The notes under the pieces: generated by a model | Seen by the model: the letters and a program-made list of their open reading frames with translations, nothing else | The model's database searches: none | What the model was told of the DNA's origin: nothing | Part shown: positions 56,501 through 64,000 of the stretch, in pieces | Layout of the letters: every line of letters starts with the position of its first letter | Position numbering within the stretch: the first letter of the stretch is position 1 | Position numbers and translations under genes: made by a program | Assembly: GCF_014839805.1 (NCBI RefSeq) | Contig: NC_051142.1 | Span: 17,144,589-17,208,588 of the forward strand | Source: Manduca sexta | Taxonomy: Eukaryota; Arthropoda; Insecta; Lepidoptera; Sphingidae | Reading direction: 5' to 3' | DNA: 64,000 nucleotides

Positions 56501-59500
56501 AAATTACTACTCGATGGCAAACGCTGGTTGAATCAAATATCTCTACTTATCACTTCGAGATACAGGCGTAAGCTTACACTATTAACCTTTGACGGCGTTA
56601 ACAGAATTGTTCCCATTGATGATGAACGAAAAAACTAAATCCTTTGTTTACTTTTCGGACGAGCAACGCCTCAACAACCCCTCCCTCCCCCCTCTCTCGA
56701 ACCCCCGTAACCAAGAAGGCTACAAATTCCTCGAAACGTCGTAAGAAAATCATATAAAAATCCACGATAAAATCTAAAAATAATTTTATTTTTATGTCTT
56801 CTTACATTCGCGTAAACATAAGAAATCATTACATAAAGTTATTTATTTATTGTCCTCAGGGTGTGATCTCCAAGACAGTGAGCATGAACATCAACACTCT
56901 GATGCAGTTCTCCCTCAACTCCGGGCTGCAGTGGTCCGACCATCCTGAGGCATTCGTCAAACTGCCAGTTCACAGGTAAACAAACTTAATGAAATGGGCC
57001 ACGTTCTCAGAACCATACCTAATTGATTACTTTGAACAGCTAAGTAATTGAAAATTGTAGTTACTTAATACTTTTCACTTCATTATATTTAAAAGCGTTT
57101 TGTCCTCGTATTAGAAGTATTTGATGCCTAAAGTACTGGATTCGAACATTTTGTCAGGATTGTCTTCAATTATTTCACGTTATAGAATTGGGGAATCGTC
57201 GTTGACCTCACTACCCAAGGTCCAGAAGAGTAACGTAATCATAAATATTTTTTTAAGAACAATGTATTAACAGCTTGATAACGGCGGAGTCCAAACCAGG
57301 GGCCTTATTCTCTATCCCGCACGTTATTTTGACAGTGCGTAACAAGCACGTAACACAACGCATTATGTTTAGGACTATAGAAATTTGTCTTACAGAATAC
57401 CATTCCACGCACATTTCTCGAAGATAACATGACACGGCCGCGTTACGCGTTTACACTATCATACAGAATAAGGGCCCAGTCATCCAAAATAAACCTTACA
57501 TATTATTAAGCAAAGTCTCTCACCGCGTTTGTCTTAACGCGATGAACTCAAAAACTGCCAAACGGATTTCGATTTTTGATACAGAGATAGTTGAAGAGCC
57601 TGAGAAGGACGTAAACTTTATATCCCGGAAAAGAATTTATCGGGACTTTTATTCAGGAAAAACTATATCACGCGGATGAAACTGCGTGTAAGAGCTACTG
57701 ATATAATTAAATTGTCGACACACACTGACGCATTTTATCTCTGAAAGGCATAGAGAAGTTACTTTTTTTAAAGGGGTAGGCAGAAGCGCAACTACTGCGT
57801 TTGTATTCTGTCCAATAATGTGATAACTAAAGAGTAAATATTTGAGACACTTGAAAATATTACAGGGAAATAAAATTCGCAATTTCGTTTACTTTGACGA
57901 CATAATACGTATTCCAGTTACAGTTTAAAACCAAAATACTGAACAAATTTGTAACTATCTGTACGAGACCGATCTGGAAGTATAATTTTTCAAATAATAA
58001 AGAATTTCCAAATCAGTTAATAAATGACCCAGTTCTGAGGTAGCAAACATTAAAAAATACACGTCGAATTGATAAATCTCTTCCTTTTTTGAAGTCGGTT
58101 AAAATACCGTTATGTTTTAAGGTTCCTGTGGGGATACGACGACAGCATTATCAACACGGCAAAGCCATTTCTGAGCTTCGTGGGTCAGTGGAAGTTTGAA
58201 AAGTTCGGTCTACTTGCGAGCGTGAGTATGAATTTATTTTAGACTAGCTTTTATTCGCGGTTCTGTCTATTTAAGAATATTATAAATAAATCTGTTCTAA
58301 TAGGACGTATCTACTTATACGTCATGATGAAAATGTATAAGGTATTTGAGTGTCAAAATCTCTACCATAATATAAGATAAAGTTTGTTTGAACGCGCTAA
58401 TCTCGGCTACTACTGGCCCAATTTTGCAAATTTTTACTAATTACTAATAAAAAAAGGTGTATATTACTCCTTAGTGCTAAAGGCTACTTTCTACCCCAGG
58501 AAAATATAAAACAGGAATTTTATCCCTGAAACTTTGACGCGGACGAGACGAGCTTGCCGTTCGCCTGATGATAAGCAATACGACCGCCCATTACCAGTAG
58601 AAACAACATCCAACACCTTAAATTACAAAGTAATTGTTTGGTATTTCGTTTGGTATTGGTCGGATCGCGACACACTTACATTGGACATTATGGCGGGTTT
58701 TAACACCTTATGTTCAATGAAACATAAAATATATCCTACCACCAGCTAAATAGTACAATTCTACCATCAATTTCTACAATAAAAAATTATTCTGCATAAT
58801 TCTTCAGAAAAACGGCACTTTATCGGAGAAGTTCACCATCAACAGTGGAGAAAACGACAAGGACAGGATGAACATCCTCGAGAAGGTCGATGGGGAAGAA
58901 CATTTGCCGTACTGGAGCAGCCCTGAGTGTAACAGGTGAGGAGATACATTATAGGAATTTGGTTCCAACAAGCCGGCATAATCGTGTCGACTGCCAAGGA
59001 GTAATCATCTCTCGTCAGTCGACACTCTATTGAATACCACTCCACTTACTTTCAGGTGCAATAGGATTACTTTGCCGTGTGCGACGCATATAAAAAAGGG
59101 TCCACCAATAGAAATTTACCTGATGGCGAATGAATAAGCACGGTGCTAAACCATATTTAGAACAAACAAACCAATACTAACAAACATCACGCATTTATCC
59201 TCGAAGAGTTAGGCAGAGATGCGGGGCGCTCACATTTCGCCATGTATTACGTCCTATGATGTAATGAAGGCGAACCTATCCCCACATTAGACACAAATTT
59301 CAGTCTTAGAAACGCAATTACTAATATTACTAAGCAGACAACAGCTCTTGCCCAGTTGATTTTTGCAATAAAAATAATAATACCAGCTCTGTATTATATA
59401 CTAACCACTCGTGAGCACAGACCTCCTCTACTACTGAGAGAGTTTAAGCCTTAGTTAGTTCACATACCTTCGAAATTCTTACGGAGTCTTAGGTATTTAG

Positions 59501-62500
59501 GTGTCCTCGCGATGTTTTCCTATACCGTTAAAGCGAACAATAATTCATAAATAATAACTTCTAAATGTCGTATGTGCCTTGGTATTAAAGTACATAATCA
59601 AGTTATCCTTGATTTTCAATGAAATGTCAACTTCCGTATTTCACGAGTCTACACTTGATTTTTAATCTATCTGTTACGAACTAATTGGTACATATACAGC
59701 GAATAAATCTTTAATACCACATTAATAATACATATAAAAGAATATTTGTTAATTTTTACAATGTTACATGAAGATAAACGGTCGTCAGTCGGTATCGTTC
59801 GCTGATAAACTATTGAACTCATAGATAATGTGAAAAATATGTGCGCCATTCAGAACGTAACATCAATGGTATTTGAACTGTAGTTTTTTGATCTGAAATC
59901 GCAGAATCTTCGAGCACTTTGAGTTTAAAACCATTTAAACTATATATTTCTCTACACACACATAAATACAAAAAAGAAAAAACACACACACACACACACA
60001 CAGTTAACAATACCAGGCACACAACGGATTCCTTACATTATGTGTGGTAGAAGGGATACCAGCTAATAATTTAAACTAAGTGGTCACTACACGAGGTTTT
60101 ATTTGATGATGTGAACATTGTAACAATTATCACAACATAGCTTTACATTGCTTCTTGACAAATTTCATGATTCTAGGTCAACGGGAAGTTTGAAATTTTG
60201 ATTCTCTTGTACCATCGCAATGTAGTGATATAAACGGTCATATCTTTTGATCACGTGGACTTACAACTTTGATTTTGTCACAAAAGAGACGTAAATTTAA
60301 GTATTTGATATATTAAATAATTTGATACCTCTACACGTTCCTGAGAAAAATTTGACATACAGACAGAGGGACAACAAAGTGACCCTATTATAACTTTTGA
60401 GTTCTAGAACACTAAGAAGTAATGCTAAATATGTATTGTTAAAGCCTGGAGTCATCAGACGGGTCCATCTTCCCGCCCTCGCTGCTGGATAGGAAGCAGA
60501 CGCTCCACGTGTTCTATCCGCAGTTGTGTCGCCGACTTCCCTTCATATACGAGAAGGATGTTGAGGTATTTCAACTTCATTAATTTCCAATTATTATTGT
60601 TCTAGAATTGGTCTATACAGCCATAAAAACTGCAGGTCCATATATACATTGTAGCTAATGTAACTATTGGACACGATAAGACTTAATATCTCATGTCTCA
60701 GGATGGCGAATGCAGTGGAATACCAGACAATACTTGGTAATTCAAGGTGTTGGATGGTGTTTCTAATGTTTATGGCCGGTCGTGTCGCTTACCATCAGGC
60801 GAACGGCAAGCTCGTCTCGTCATACAAAGCAATAAAAAAAATCCACAAATCAATGATTACCTACCTAAATCGTCAGAAATAGACGTTCAACGCTGAAAAT
60901 GGATTTTAAAAAAGTTGTCCACGATTCTTCTTATGGCAGTGTTTGGAAGCTGCTTAGCGGCAGAACAAACAAAGTGATAGTACCCGGCCATATCGAACAC
61001 ATAGAATTTCGAAAGACTTATTGCCGAATTTCATTAGAACAAGTGGGGAGGTAAGTACCTAACTATCGAATGGAAACTAGTAAAAATAGGTACTTAATTA
61101 TATACTTAGTCTCCCAACCTGGAAAATCAAAGAAAACCCGTCGATATCGAACAAATGGAATTTCAGATGACTTATTTCCAGATTTTATTTGAAAAAGTAG
61201 CTTACCTTGTTTTCGCGTGCACAAAACGCGTTATCGCTACCACCACTGGGAGGTGAGTGGAACGGTTATGTTGGTTTCACCGGTCTTACGGCTCAATGTC
61301 GACACTCAAGAGTATAGCATCATTCGAACGAGCATTGGACCGAGTCCCCAACTCCTATATACCCGTCACTGGCCTACCAACCGAAACCCGCAGTAGCTTT
61401 CGGCGCATACGGAACTGCCCTGGCATCTTGTTGCACTGAGATATCTGCAGACGTCCCTTCCCCCCTACAGCCTATAATTACCTTCCACTCAACGAAGTAA
61501 TATCAACAGATTGCGGACGGAATCCACCTCCTGCGTTACCGGATGCCTAAGAACGTTTTCGACGATCCCGCTAACAACCCGGCGAACCAGTGCTACTGCG
61601 AGATCGACACGGGCACCTGCCCCCCGCGGGGGGTCATTAACATCACCGACTGCACCATGGGTAAGCACCAATAGTCTTTGATTCACAAAAATGAGGGTTG
61701 TAAAAGCAAAACATAATAAATGTGAAGTTAGGTATTTTTTTTACATGGGCACTGCAAAGAGCTCCACCACACCTGATGGGAGTGGAGAGGGATCCAATAG
61801 AATGTAGACTGATGAGAGATGATAACCCCTCGACACAACACCTGCGACAATTATTTAAAAAATCAGAAAAAAAAATTATATCCCATAGAAAACAAATTAC
61901 TGGGAAAAAGTAGCCTATGTGTTTATCTGGGACATGGTCTACCCTTGAGCCAAATTTAATCCAAGGAAAAGGAACTATATTAGGATGAGCGGAAGGGAGA
62001 AGGGAAGGAGATTTTTGGAAGCCCTTATAGACCTCGATGTGAATTTTGCAACCAAGAGACATACACACTTAACTGTGTGCTTAGGGCCTCGGCATGTCCC
62101 CCGTGTATGGGTGTGCATTTGGTGTGGAGACCGAGCGAAAAAGACTTGCCTAGGGGAGAACCAAAGGCATATTGTCTAATCCAGGTCGCTTACCTCAAAT
62201 TGATGTATTTACAGGAGCTCCAGCACTAGTGTCGTTCCCCCACTTCCACCTGGGCGATCCTCGTCTCCGCGAGGAGGTGACCGGGCTACAACCAGACCCG
62301 GTGCTGCACGACTCTTACATCGACTTCCATCCTACGCTGGGAATTGCTCTTAACGGGAAATCTAGGTAAATTTGTTAATTTTATAGCCATAAACTATTTA
62401 AATCCGACTTTAAAAAAGAGGTGGTTTCGCAGACTGGCAGGCTTCATGGTCACAGGGCGGACTGAGGTGTTGGTCGTCCGAAAATAGTAATAAAAGTTAC

Positions 62501-63679
62501 AATACCTACCTACATTTTACAATTGCTTGGAAACGTCGGGAGAAAATTATATATTATAAAAAAGTGCGATAAAATCCTGAAAATAGATTTATTTTAACTC
62601 ACACATACATCATGCATTTATCCCCGAAGGGATATGAGGTGCAACCAGGGCACCCACTTTTCGCCAAGTGTGTTCCATCACATGATGTGATAGGAGGCGA
62701 GCCTATCGCCATATCGGGCACAGATTCCAGACTCCGGGCTGATACTGAGCAAAAAACCCCAAATATCACTTACCCGACCCGGGATTCGAAGCCAGGACTC
62801 AACGTTATCGTTCCGCACATGCAGTGCAACTACGCCACCGAGGCAGTCAAGTTTTATTTCAATTAATTAATTATATACTAAAACTATCATCTAATAAAAT
62901 GCAATTATTTCAGTCTCCAGATCAACATTCAAGTCAAAAAATCCTCCACCTTCACAGTCCTCAAAGACTTGGACGAGGGACTCATCCTGCCGGTGGCTTG
63001 GATTGAAATGGTAAGTTTATTTTTTCCCAAACTCGCTCTGTCCTTTGGGACGATTTTGCCAACGTCTTTAAGCTTCTTGGCATACACGTATAAAAAAACG
63101 ATATCAGCAAACAGTTTTGTTTATTACAATTGAATTCCAAAAATAAGTACTAAATGGTTTTCGATAAAATTTTGCATACATATAAACCATGTCTTGACCT
63201 ATCATATTATACTAGCTTGTGATCGCGAGTCCGCGACTTAGCCCGTATAAAAATATTTTTTTCTTAAATACTTTTTTATAATTATAATTTCGCTTTGGAA
63301 TAATATGTAAAGATAGGCTTTTTGTACCGTAAAACGAAGCCGCAGCCTACACGTAGTTGATGTTATAAATCATCAGTGACCTTGTACTTCAACATACCTT
63401 CAAGTATACACCACCAGATGGCGCTAAAACAAATTTTTGTTCCAGGGCATAGAAGAACTGCCGGAAAGCCTACGATCTCTAGTATACCACGGGACGTACT
63501 CGACGGCCGCTGTACAATTAGGACTCAGCGTGTTCTGTATCATAGCTTTAATTATATCGGGAATCTGTCTGTTCTTCATGTTCGAAGGCAGAAAACAAAA
63601 GTTGTGCGCGACCGTGCGAGTGGTGGGGGTGGGAACAGAACTAAAAGGGCAAACGCAACCTACTGTCCCTAGTAAATAA
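44258..63679 (+). CDS. CD36-family class B scavenger receptor
   Basis: The CDS spans 12 exons, listed individually, which join in phase to 579 codons plus stop. The layout is: an 82-residue N-terminal cytoplasmic extension; a membrane segment at 84-103 (LVILTATFVLSLIGTICFCF); a large ectodomain; a membrane segment at about 525-550 (LGLSVFCIIALIISGICLFF); a short cytoplasmic tail. Family motifs include EVGPYAYS, FLPDRTVG, CNSLESSDGSIFPPSLL, DPVLHDSYIDFHPTLG and LPVAWIEM. Six cysteines (327, 357, 397, 399, 406, 417) match the spacing of CD36's three disulphides. The family binds lipoproteins, fatty acids, carotenoids or pheromones and moves hydrophobic cargo across the plasma membrane through an ectodomain tunnel. 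The YSIWQHPNVQPLMKVRLFNY block recalls the insect SCRB group rather than SNMP, but the exact orthologue is not settled. Exon 1 is the weakest link; without it the protein would need another N-terminus. Confidence 0.93.
45139..45227 (+). repeat. SINE S1 3' fragment in receptor intron 1
   Basis: 'gtggactaaggcctaatccc', 'agtagtagaggaaacccgtg' and 'gtgggacagtatataataca' are the last 90 bases of the S1 SINE. Confidence 0.82.
45655..45985 (+). pseudogene. RTE-type retrotransposon pol 3' end in receptor intron 1
   Basis: From 45716 the plus strand reads IRRRTKVTDIAHRISKLKWQ, then WAD with the remaining GHIARRTDGR-like region deleted, then degenerate sequence resembling RPPTRWTDDL with frameshifts. 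45658-45700 repeats the start of the same block ('gatcgaagcggaaatgagga'), so two truncated pieces lie in tandem. Homologous to 7488-7815 (minus). Confidence 0.78.
46391..46632 (+). other. Possible alternative terminal exon (cryptic or pseudo-exon)
   Basis: A good acceptor ('aaatttttcag') precedes a frame that, joined to exon 1 in the same phase, stays open for 80 codons to TAA at 46630-46632. It encodes YDHDYDHSARIVRLRRRRRR, then KYQRVPHGLFPIWSTAG. The joined product would be 162 residues without a membrane segment. No domain is recognised. No phase-compatible donor lets it continue into exon 2. It may be chance, an alternative last exon, or a separate gene's end. Confidence 0.3.
47355..47435. 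mobile_element. Truncated MITE, family M3
   Basis: Left terminus 'tacaatcgttaacgctaacg' intact, core 'aatgacatgcgataatatta' and 'tcgataggatatatcattcc' recognisable, right terminus missing. Confidence 0.62.
48828..48919 (+). CDS. Scavenger receptor coding exon 2 (residues 83-113), first membrane segment
   Basis: Acceptor 'gcttgttccag', donor 'ttatcg|gtaagt'. Enters in phase 1. Encodes LVILTATFVLSLIGTICFCF, then TNTINDAVLS. Other frames contain stops. Confidence 0.9.
49000..49190 (+). repeat. Interspersed repeat, family R5, in receptor intron 2
   Basis: 'cggaccaggcaaccttccgt', 'cctcgcgcttacaggggcct', 'acgatcttaccaacaaaac' and 'gcttttgcctgaggtctcgc' match R5 copies at 15755 and 33772. Confidence 0.74.
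49462..49625 (+). CDS. Scavenger receptor coding exon 3 (residues 114-168)
   Basis: Acceptor 'tctccttcacag', donor 'tactc|gtaagt', phase 2. Encodes SMVIRNNSIAYSIWQHPNVQ, LMKVRLFNYTNWDRV and VQEVGPYAYS, the N-terminal CD36 signature. N-glycosylation sequons NNS and NYT are visible. Confidence 0.95.
49655..49830 (+). repeat. Degraded repeat, family R4, in receptor intron 3
   Basis: 'ttgtttcgatttgaaggaca', 'tctagctagtgtaatgactg', a 'gtctcagggtgtccagtgga' block and 'aggggcatgctcgtcttgc' follow the R4 order, about 30 bases after the exon 3 donor. Confidence 0.6.
50714..51033 (+). mobile_element. tRNA-derived SINE, family S1, in receptor intron 3
   Basis: 'gcggcgaaagccttgggtgt' (box A damaged), 'gcaggttcgaatccgaaggg' box B, 'tcgctttaacggtcaagaaa', and the end 'caatgggacagtatataata'. 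Full-length but diverged. Confidence 0.85.
51475..51545 (-). repeat. SINE S1 3' fragment, minus strand
   Basis: 'tattatatactgaaccactg', 'ctgggcataggcctcctcta' is the reverse complement of an S1-like 3' end. Confidence 0.6.
52023..52156. repeat. Long hairpin / foldback element in receptor intron 3
   Basis: Main arms 'acatgacattacgcgtgtca' plus CGG (52057-52079) and its exact reverse complement at 52121-52143. An inner pair 'aaccttattat' (52086-52096) and 'ataataaggtt' (52104-52114). An outer pair 'ttagccgg' (52024-52031) and 'ccggctaa' (52147-52154). There is no open frame. Probably a MITE with sub-terminal palindromes. Confidence 0.82.
53470..53960. repeat. GC-rich probable transposon remnant in receptor intron 3
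   Basis: A sharp rise in GC compared with both flanks, with 'ttgagggtacgcggggcgaa', 'gaaacgcggcgagatcctcg' and 'aagaaccccgcaactgtcct'. A 60-residue minus-strand frame covers the core but matches nothing I can name. I call it a retroelement remnant by composition and context only. Confidence 0.35.
55440..55700 (+). repeat. Interspersed repeat, family R3, in receptor intron 3
   Basis: T-rich start, 'catctgatggtaagtggagt', 'gagatgattacccctcggca', 'attatgccggcctgttagaa', 'aagctgatcccggaacgcaa' and 'tatctcaccactaccac'. Ends about 45 bases before exon 4. The copy at 25600 is the closest match. Confidence 0.75.
55744..55882 (+). CDS. Scavenger receptor coding exon 4 (residues 168-214)
   Basis: Acceptor 'cctttgtttcag', donor 'ttactg|gtaagt'. 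Encodes QDLERVNVNFQNDRITFQER, then FKFLPDRTVGAQFDQIYVPN and LPLL, matching the family's f.f.pd.s.G...d.i..pN.pll. Confidence 0.95.
56640..56795 (+). repeat. Interspersed repeat, family R6, in receptor intron 4
   Basis: 'aaccaagaaggctacaaatt', 'cctcgaaacgtcgtaagaaa' and 'aaaatccacgataaaatcta' correspond to the R6 tail. It ends about 65 bases before exon 5. Confidence 0.65.
56860..56975 (+). CDS. Scavenger receptor coding exon 5 (residues 215-253)
   Basis: Acceptor 'attgtcctcag', donor 'cacag|gtaaac', phase 2. Encodes GVISKTVSMNINTLMQFSLN, then WSDHPEAFVKLPVH. The two stretches correspond to the CD36 region preceding the 'lwGyddp' motif. Confidence 0.93.
57850..58105 (+). repeat. Interspersed repeat, family R8, abutting exon 6
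   Basis: 'attacagggaaataaaattc', 'tttactttgacgacataata', 'gaccgatctggaagtataat', 'tttccaaatcagttaataaa' and 'tttttgaagtcggttaaaat' match the copy at 42480-42745. It ends about 17 bases before the exon 6 acceptor and supplies much of the polypyrimidine/branch region. Confidence 0.72.
58122..58221 (+). CDS. Scavenger receptor coding exon 6 (residues 253-286)
   Basis: Acceptor 'gttatgttttaag' (unusual AAG rather than CAG), donor 'gcgagc|gtgagt'. Encodes FLWGYDDSIINTAKPFLSFV, then WKFEKFGLLAS; the lwGY.D motif is diagnostic of the family. Confidence 0.93.
58385..58540 (+). repeat. Degraded retroelement tail, receptor intron 6
   Basis: 'tgaacgcgctaatctcggct', 'actactggcccaattttgca', 'gctactttctaccccaggaa'. 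The same blocks as 8455-8620 and 16015-16190. Confidence 0.6.
58550..58748. repeat. Chimeric repeat: R4 (minus) fused to the R3 tail (plus)
   Basis: 58550-58640 is the reverse complement of R4 ('acgagcttgccgttcgcctg', then 'acatccaacaccttaaatta'). 58650-58748 is the R3 tail in plus orientation ('ttatggcgggttttaacacc' and 'atatatcctaccaccagcta'). The 71-residue frame across it is a shadow. Confidence 0.68.
58808..58935 (+). CDS. Scavenger receptor coding exon 7 (residues 287-329)
   Basis: Acceptor 'cataattcttcag', donor 'aacag|gtgagg', phase 2. Encodes KNGTLSEKFTINSGENDKDR, then WSSPECN. C327 is the first of the six conserved ectodomain cysteines; NGT is an N-glycosylation sequon. Confidence 0.95.
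58945..59095 (-). repeat. Interspersed repeat, family R3, minus, in receptor intron 7
   Basis: 'ggttccaacaagccggcata', 'gtcgactgccaaggagtaat' and 'ccactccacttactttcagg' are the reverse complement of the R3 core. It begins about 10-20 bases after the exon 7 donor. Confidence 0.7.
59187..59310 (-). repeat. SINE S2 3' part, minus strand
   Basis: 'catcacgcatttatcctcga', 'acatttcgccatgtattacg' and 'gaaggcgaacctatccccac' are the reverse complement of the S2 body and tail. Confidence 0.68.
59372..59585 (-). mobile_element. SINE S1, minus strand, 5' part lost
   Basis: 'ataccagctctgtattatat', 'ctcctctactactgagagag', 'atgttttcctataccgttaa' and 'ttcataaataataac' run as the reverse complement of S1 from tail to body; the tRNA-like head is unrecognisable. 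Confidence 0.74.
59982..60002. repeat. (CA)n microsatellite
   Basis: About ten uninterrupted CA units following an A-rich run. The valine/cysteine-rich minus-strand frame here is an artefact of the repeat. Confidence 0.9.
60445..60565 (+). CDS. Scavenger receptor coding exon 8 (residues 329-369)
   Basis: Acceptor 'tattgttaaag', donor 'gttgag|gtattt'. Completes CNSLESSDGSIFPPSLL and encodes LHVFYPQLCRRLPFIYEKDV. C357 is the second conserved cysteine. The acceptor is poor in pyrimidines. Confidence 0.93.
60640..60845 (+). repeat. Interspersed repeat, family R4, in receptor intron 8
   Basis: 'gtctcaggatggcgaatgca', 'aaggtgttggatggtgtttc', 'tggccggtcgtgtcgcttac' and 'ggcaagctcgtctcgtcata'. About 85 percent alike by eye to the copy at 11876-12165. 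Confidence 0.78.
61225..61450 (+). repeat. Interspersed repeat, family R7, in receptor intron 8
   Basis: 'gttatcgctaccaccactgg', 'aggtgagtggaacggttatg', 'gcattggaccgagtccccaa', 'ctaccaaccgaaacccgcag' and 'catcttgttgcactgagata' match 12855-13090. It ends about 60 bases before exon 9. Confidence 0.68.
61510..61660 (+). CDS. Scavenger receptor coding exon 9 (residues 370-420)
   Basis: Acceptor 'aatatcaacag', donor 'catgg|gtaagc', phase 1. Encodes IADGIHLLRYRMPKNVFDDP, then CYCEIDTGTCPPRGVINITD and C. C397, C399, C406 and C417 are the other four conserved cysteines. Confidence 0.95.
61745..61835 (+). repeat. R3 core fragment in receptor intron 9
   Basis: 'ccacacctgatgggagtgga' and 'gatccaatagaatgtagact' followed by 'gagagatgataacccctcg' match the R3 core. 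Confidence 0.62.
62215..62365 (+). CDS. Scavenger receptor coding exon 10 (residues 420-470)
   Basis: Acceptor 'gatgtatttacag', donor 'tctag|gtaaat', phase 2. Encodes APALVSFPHFHLGDPRLREE, then DPVLHDSYIDFHPTLGIALN. The s.PHF..g....... and .D.ePttG motifs mark the family. Confidence 0.95.
62405..62605 (+). repeat. Interspersed repeat, family R6, in receptor intron 10
   Basis: 'gcaggcttcatggtcacagg', 'acctacctacattttacaat', 'tggaaacgtcgggagaaaat' and 'gtgcgataaaatcctgaaaa'. It abuts the minus-strand S2 SINE that follows. Confidence 0.72.
62604..62849 (-). mobile_element. tRNA-derived SINE, family S2, minus, in receptor intron 10
   Basis: The reverse complement has 'tgcctcggtggcgtagttgc' at its start (about 62830-62849) and 'cctggcttcgaatcccgggt' as box B, then the S2 body and tail ('ctcatatcccttcggggata'). 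Full length; ends 65 bases before exon 11. Plus-strand frames over it are shadows. Confidence 0.87.
62914..63010 (+). CDS. Scavenger receptor coding exon 11 (residues 470-502)
   Basis: Acceptor 'caattatttcag', donor 'gaaatg|gtaagt'. Encodes LQINIQVKKSSTFTVLKDLD, then EGLILPVAWIEM. The lq.n......i..l......lP..W.e motif is the end of the ectodomain. Confidence 0.94.
63446..63679 (+). CDS. Scavenger receptor coding exon 12, terminal (residues 503-579)
   Basis: Acceptor 'tttgttccag', stop TAA at 63677-63679. Encodes GIEELPESLRSLVYHGTYST, the C-terminal membrane segment LGLSVFCIIALIISGICLFF, and a tail MFEGRKQKLCATVRVVGVGT ending PTVPSK. One juxtamembrane cysteine could be palmitoylated, as in CD36. 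Confidence 0.93.
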   Translation, partial: GIEELPESLRSLVYHGTYSTAAVQLGLSVFCIIALIISGICLFFMFEGRKQKLCATVRVVGVGTELKGQTQPTVPSK

Positions 63680-63680
63680 A
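63675..63680 (+). terminator. AATAAA overlapping the receptor stop codon
   Basis: The hexamer AATAAA is formed by the last codons and the stop (AGT AAA TAA A). Another candidate, ATTAAA, lies at about 63853. The first would give almost no 3' UTR, so the later one is more likely to be used. Confidence 0.3.
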
Positions 63681-64000
63681 GTTACGTTCTATCAAATTGG
63701 CTATTGAAAAGGTTTTTTGTGGCTTGATGTACGCAATTGTAAAATGGAGTCGTTCGTCATACACTGTATTTTTTGTTCAGATGAAAAAAAAAGACGAATT
63801 GTTTAAGCATTTCCCACGTGAATTGCATTAATCTAATTACACTTGATCATTTTATTAAAGGGCAAGACCGCCATTTTAACGACATAAAAACACATTCTAC
63901 TGGGTTTTACGTAACCTTTAATCGTGGCTATGTGTTTTAATGATCCTACCTAAATATCTTCTATGATTTAAAATTTGCTATAAAATCCTGAGACAGGAAG
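63681..64000 (+). other. Downstream sequence / possible 3' UTR of the receptor gene
   Basis: AT-rich, non-coding. Contains ATTAAA at about 63853 as a candidate polyadenylation signal. Nothing else is recognised. Confidence 0.45.

Noticed and set aside
60901..61060. A possible extra receptor exon near 60915-61050
   Set aside because: The coding phase between exons 8 and 9 closes exactly without it, and the family alignment has no room for an insertion there.
61643..62068. A 141-residue minus-strand open frame
   Set aside because: It overlaps receptor exon 9 and an R3 repeat on the opposite strand, has no splice or promoter context, and its composition is not protein-like.

Overview
This window is nuclear DNA from an animal, most likely an insect of the order Lepidoptera. 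It is AT-rich. Its two genes are split into many short exons with GT-AG introns, there are no bacterial-style operons, and the space between exons is full of degraded mobile elements. Several elements resemble families I know from moths and butterflies: tRNA-derived SINEs ending in TATTATTATT-like tails, RTE-type retrotransposon tails, Helitron-like fragments ending in CTAGT, and TTAA-flanked foldback elements. The order is inferred from repeat style and the two proteins; no database search was done.

Layout. 1-5480 is AT-rich intergenic sequence with one recognisable repeat. About 5500-5729 looks like a promoter and a non-coding first exon, with a GC-rich patch, a GCCATCTTG motif, a TCAGT initiator and a GTAAGT donor. 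5730-22062 would then be a 16 kb first intron packed with repeats. 22075-35532 holds 25 coding exons of an anoctamin (TMEM16 family) of 1171 residues. 35533 to about 37080 is its probable 3' UTR. 37080-43880 is intergenic and contains a nearly complete non-autonomous hAT element. 44258-63679 holds 12 coding exons of a CD36-family class B scavenger receptor of 579 residues. The last 300 bases are downstream sequence.

Both genes lie on the + strand and encode multi-pass or two-pass membrane proteins. I assembled both by hand from splice sites, and the exon phases close exactly across every intron, which is the main support for the models. The anoctamin keeps all six acidic or amide residues of the family's calcium site and has an unusually long, serine-rich N-terminus. 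The scavenger receptor keeps all six ectodomain cysteines of CD36 and both terminal membrane segments. Its first coding exon, 4.3 kb upstream, adds an 82-residue N-terminal extension with four cysteines; this is the least certain part of the model. The genes share lipid-membrane biology in a broad sense (lipid scrambling or chloride conduction, and lipid uptake), but nothing in the sequence shows that they work together.

No undescribed defence or metabolic system was seen. The most interesting signals are a pair of TTAA foldback elements whose arms co-vary within each copy, a six-unit tandem array of about 122 bp made from the 3' end of a retroelement, a possible alternative terminal exon for the receptor gene, and several repeats lying within 10-60 bp of functional splice sites.
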